Source: Sisyra terminalis
Taxonomy: Eukaryota > Arthropoda > Insecta > Neuroptera > Sisyridae
Direction of reading: 5' to 3'
DNA length: 64,000 nucleotides
NCBI GenBank assembly: GCA_958496175.1
Contig: OY292276.1
Location: 15,022,001 to 15,086,000 of the forward strand
Position 1 is the stretch's first letter. The number at the start of each line of letters is the position of its first letter. Position numbers and translations under genes: made by a program. Under the pieces are notes generated by a model. That model was not told where the DNA came from, searched no databases, and worked only from the letters and a program-made list of their open reading frames with translations. Below, piece after piece: positions 60,201 to 64,000 of the stretch.

Positions 60201-60640
60201 AAATTTAACCGCCGAAAATCGAGTGAAGTCTACTGTTTTGGGTATTTGTCGGATTGGCGCTCGTCAATTAATTAATAAAAGCCAAATCTGATAAGAGCCA
60301 CTTGAAGCCAACAAATCTTCGTGTTTAACACCGGTTGGATTTGAACGAAACGATGGAATTTTGGGTCATAAATGTGTACGTCTTGGTCATTGTTCGCCTT
60401 ATATGTGTTATAATTTTGACCATTAATGGCGTGAATGATTTTATTGGGGTTGTTATAGGCTGGACAAGTTTTCAACTTGATAAACCACCAAAAACACATC
60501 AATGAAACCAAATTAAACATTTTATAAAAACGCGTTGTTTTAATTAATAGAAAAATATTTCAACTTTTTGGTAAAAATTGAAATTATGAATGGCAGAATA
60601 GTTAGTTTCTCTCCTACATCACAAAAAGTATGAAAATTAT
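54210..60640. other. Long gene-free stretch
   Basis: Mostly AT-rich DNA without recognised elements. Balanced patches at 56050-56640 and 59800-60380 have open frames on both strands but no domains. A nearly pure AT tract lies at about 57722-57760. Confidence 0.4.
60272..60520 (-). other. Open frame with signal-peptide-like start, unconfirmed
   Basis: An 82-codon frame begins MFNLVSLMCFWWFIKLKTCP and continues with a polar segment (YNNPNKIIHAINGQNYNTYK). The hydrophobic start could be a signal peptide, but no donor site or homologue is recognised and the patch is GC-balanced. It may be chance. Confidence 0.2.
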
Positions 60641-60648
60641 AATAAAAA

Positions 60649-61590
60649 GGATGATTCTGTAATACGCTGCTCTGGTAGTACTTGGGCTGAAGTCAACCTT
60701 ATTTTAACTCGATGGTTAATCGAAATTGACTATTGATTAAGAGAAAATCAGTTGTTTCTTAACATAGATAAGTCTACGTATTTTACGTTTGGTAGTTACA
60801 TTGATAGTATTCCTGATAATTTCCACCTTAAAATAAATAATCTTGAACTTAAAAGAGTAGATAATTGTAAGTATCTGGGACTAATTTTCGATGCGCACAT
60901 GAAATGGAACTCACATGTTTATGAATTAACAAAAAATAAGGTAATTTTCATTCCTATTCTTTAATTTGGGCAAATCCCTTGGTATTAAAAACTATTTATC
61001 ATGGGTTATTTGAAAGCATAATCAACTATGGCATAATTGCATGGAGTGGGGCTTATAAAAATAATGTCAGGGCATTAATTAGTATCAAAAATCGTTTTAT
61101 AAATTATTTCACTTCACGTAATATTGTTGATTTACCCCTTGGTATCAGGGAATCATTTATTATCGGTCCTTAAACATACTACTATAGTGAGTGGAAAGAA
61201 CAATATAATAATAAGTGTACACAAACTAAATCTAATTTGTTAATGCTGCAAAAAAACTAAAAAAAAATAGCACTAAGAATCCATATCTTGTTGCAATAAA
61301 ATATTTTAAAACGTAACCTAACCATCTTAAAATTCTTAATTTTAAACGAAAACAATTGAAGAAAATATTAATAAACACAATGGGTAACTTGAGTGACTAG
61401 TCATTAACATAATTTTCAATTAAATTATATTATTTAGATTATTAATAATTTTGTTTCAACCTATAGTTCATTATATTATTACTTTGTTTTAAATACATGC
61501 AATTGTAATGAAATATTCTAGTTCTATGTACAGATGCTTTGCATCTCTATATAATGTATGCTGGAATTAAAAATAAATAATAATAATACT
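60649..61590 (+). pseudogene. CR1-like RT 3' part and UTR (copy B)
   Basis: Begins within the catalytic box (DDSVIRCSGSTW) and continues TWAEVNLILTRWLIEIDY, a stop, then FGSYIDSIPDNFHLKIN, DNCKYLGLIFDAHMKWNSHV, a frame change near 60964, LKTIYHGLFESIINYGIIAW, NNVRALISIKNRFINYF and IRESFIIGP. The 3' UTR ends CAGATGCTTTGCATCTCTAT, then AATTAAAAATAAATAATAAT. It is 5'-truncated at 60649 and nearly collinear with 34924-35860, so the two descend from one family. Confidence 0.9.
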
Positions 61591-61594
61591 AATT

Positions 61595-64000
61595 AGACTT
61601 TTCAGAATATTAAATTATGATAACATGTAATTTTGATTTAAAATAAAATATTAAATCCAAAATTGTGGGCATAAAGTTTAATGCCATTTTTCCTTTACTT
61701 GTACAATGTCTTATAAATGTATGAAAAAATCTGACTTAAGTCTAGCTACAAACTTGTAAAATAGCAAAAAATTTCTCTGTTTAAAAGAACTTATCAATAA
61801 TGAAATAATTTATTTTTAAAAAACTTGGTAAAATTTCATTTATTAAGTGTACCGAAAAGTAATTACGTTCTTAAACCTATAGCCATTCAATTGCCATTTA
61901 TCTGCTTATAAGTTATTTCAAAATTGTACTAAAGACATTATTTGATTAAAGTGATTTATTGACTAACATAAAATAAGAAAATATTTTTTAGTTCCAAAGT
62001 CTATATTGAAATAGTTAGATCAAAAACCCAAAGGACTGCAAATTTTGTATTGCATGTTTTTCGAGTTCTCAACAATAAAACCGACTCTTACTCCCAACAC
62101 TTTAATTTACAATCTAGTACATCTAATGAAAACTAAAAAAAAAATATTTAATTATTTTTTTGGAAGTTCATATACTAACACCCGTTTCCATAAAACAAAG
62201 ATGCATTAAAATTAATTTTTAAAAAACATCCATTGGTTTTTGGAAACAACTTCTAAAAACTTTATAAGCTCCAACAATGTAAGCAAAAGGACTAAAGCTG
62301 GAAACATAATTTTTCAATGAGCTTAAGTCGCAAGTATATAGCTTAAGTATATATTTAAAAAAACAATTAAAGCAAATTCATTCAAAAAAAATTCCAATTA
62401 TTAATAAATTATGTAATTAATAATTATTAATTAATTAGTAATAAAAATACAATCTTACCTTCCCTTTGAAAATTTTGAGGCGCAAACTTGATGTTCACTC
62501 TTTTTCATTACCAAAACGAAAAGAAAATATGTCACAAAAGTTTTAAGCCAAACGAAGTATAAAATATAAACTTTCAATTATAAATATAAACTATTGCACT
62601 AACTAAACATTCAAAAAAAAAACATTAATATTTGTTCTTTATTTAATATTAAGTTAAAAACACTTTTTTTTCTGCGTAAAATCTTACACACATTAGTTTA
62701 AGTGCAAACTTTCCATAATAAAAGTCATAATAAGTTCAGTCAAAACATTTGCTGTAGTAGAAATTGAAGAAAAGTGTACTTAAAATTTTAAGCTTCAACT
62801 AATGCTTATTATCTATTAATAAATCAATTAATTGTCTCTTGAATTAATTGCATTTAAATTTCCATGTAATATTTTATTTTTTAAAAATATTTTAGTCACA
62901 TCTCGACTTGCAAAAATTTTCCGAATTTCCAATGATACAGTAAAGATCAGAACCGTAACAACTCCATTGCGATACTAAATGAAAAATCTTGTGTGAACTT
63001 CCCTTAAATATCAACCTTTTTCGATTTATTTTGGACGTTGGCGATCTTTGTAGAAAATTTTACGTTGTCCATGGTAACGTCCTGGGAACGTTGATGTAGG
63101 TGAAACCCCCTCAATAAATGCGAAGGATAATAAATCAAGCATAATAATTGTTATACCGATCAGACTAATATAATAACAATCACCAATGACATAAATATTT
63201 TTTGAATGGAATTTTCTTATTTTCCTTCTATCAAGTTTCTTCCATACACGTACTACTTTTGTTATACGTTTGCTATTTATAATTACTAATTGATTATAAT
63301 TTTTATTGAAAATTTGGAAATATCGCTTTAATTTCTCAAATGGTGGCATAGGGGTTAAAATTTATGTTGCTTTTAATTATTATTTAAGTAGTAAAAAAAA
63401 TTGTGGTACAAATGAATTAAGAGTCTTTCCTAAGAACTGATATAGAGATATTTACTATTTCATTATCAATTTTGTGGTAACACATAACGATTTTTCATTT
63501 AAAATTGCTATTACTTGTAGACCTTCTCTCTGTTATTATCTGTAGATCAACAATACTTTTTTACTTAGATGAAAACGGTTGTCAATATGGTTGGAAATAT
63601 ATTCTCTGGGGTGGTTTTTTTAAGATATAAAGATAATCACAAACCACATGATAAAATTGTATTTTTTGTCATTATTATATTAACAGATTATGAAAAAATC
63701 CTGGAAAAAAATATTGTTATATTTTAAATAATCTCTAAAATATCTCTTCTTGGTCTTTGATTACTTAAAAGTTCGGAAAACATTAGAAGCGGGTACAAAG
63801 AACATTATCAGAAAATTTCTTGTAAATTTAAAAAAAAAATCCCCCATTTCACATTAGAAACGGAATCCAGAAACAATTTATCTATACATTACCAAAGGAA
63901 CGAGAATACTGTAAATACCTTTGTAAGCAGTTCGCTGGTTTATTTGAGGCGAAGTTGAAACAACATTAGTTAGACCTAACAATCAAAAATCTTTTGGGAA
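61595..64000. other. Gene-free stretch to the window end
   Basis: AT-rich DNA. A 107-codon minus-strand frame (63026-63349) has a hydrophobic segment (YYISLIGITIIMLDLLSF) but no recognisable domain or splice context. Confidence 0.4.

Noticed and set aside
63026..63349. 107-codon minus frame with a hydrophobic segment
   Set aside because: No signal peptide at the first Met, no domain, and no donor in a convincing context.
1..64000. CRISPR arrays, bacterial operons, integrons or ribosomal RNA
   Set aside because: No regularly spaced repeats, no compact gene arrays and no rRNA-like sequence; the content is that of an insect-type genome.

Overview
The window is AT-rich eukaryotic DNA, almost certainly from an arthropod and probably an insect. 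Supporting this are remnants of several non-LTR retrotransposons, a Penelope-like element with a GIY-YIG domain, hAT-type MITEs, a MULE transposase relic and a tRNA-derived SINE. No rRNA, tRNA, operon or compact gene array is visible. I cannot name the species.

Most of the window looks intronic or intergenic. Long A/T-rich stretches without recognisable content alternate with blocks of more balanced composition (about 420-870, 4600-5520, 20720-21180, 28000-29160, 32560-33330, 36450-37350, 40600-41500, 45400-45960, 46380-47280, 51990-52760, 59800-60380). These blocks look unique and may be conserved non-coding DNA. The only host-gene signal I can argue for is on the minus strand. A short exon (52591-52699) could encode a signal peptide and ends at a GTAAGG donor in phase 1. 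A 42-nt symmetric phase-1 exon (41624-41665) has a good acceptor and a GTAAGT donor. The two reading frames join cleanly across an intron of about 10.9 kb, which suggests the 5' part of a secreted or membrane protein gene running leftwards out of the window.

Retroelements, left to right: a foldback with a hammerhead-ribozyme-like core (85-242); Jockey-type reverse transcriptase (RT) fragments at 6145-6455 (+), 9666-10225 (-) and 53740-54205 (+); a SINE (about 10698-10875, -); a CR1-like RT element at 33876-36156, split by an RNase H-bearing non-LTR insertion (34174-34912) with a 12-bp target duplication and followed by a second copy of its own 3' tail; a degraded relative at 24780-25160; a 5'-truncated sister copy at 60649-61590; and the 3' end of a Penelope-like element (50346-50885) with a second, mutated ribozyme core. 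DNA elements: hAT-like MITEs at 11887-12127, 13156-13450, 40159-40351 and 51101-51309; an 807-bp TA-flanked TIR element (22464-23270) nested in an older repeat; a long-TIR element of about 1.67 kb (25328-26997) with a protein relic; and a MULE transposase pseudogene (17833-18525).

The most interesting theme is a set of foldback palindromes (85-242, 31454-31659, 37786-38135). Each carries a CUGANGA / stem II / GAAAC / GUH core resembling the hammerhead ribozymes known from Penelope-like elements. None of the mobile elements looks complete and autonomous.
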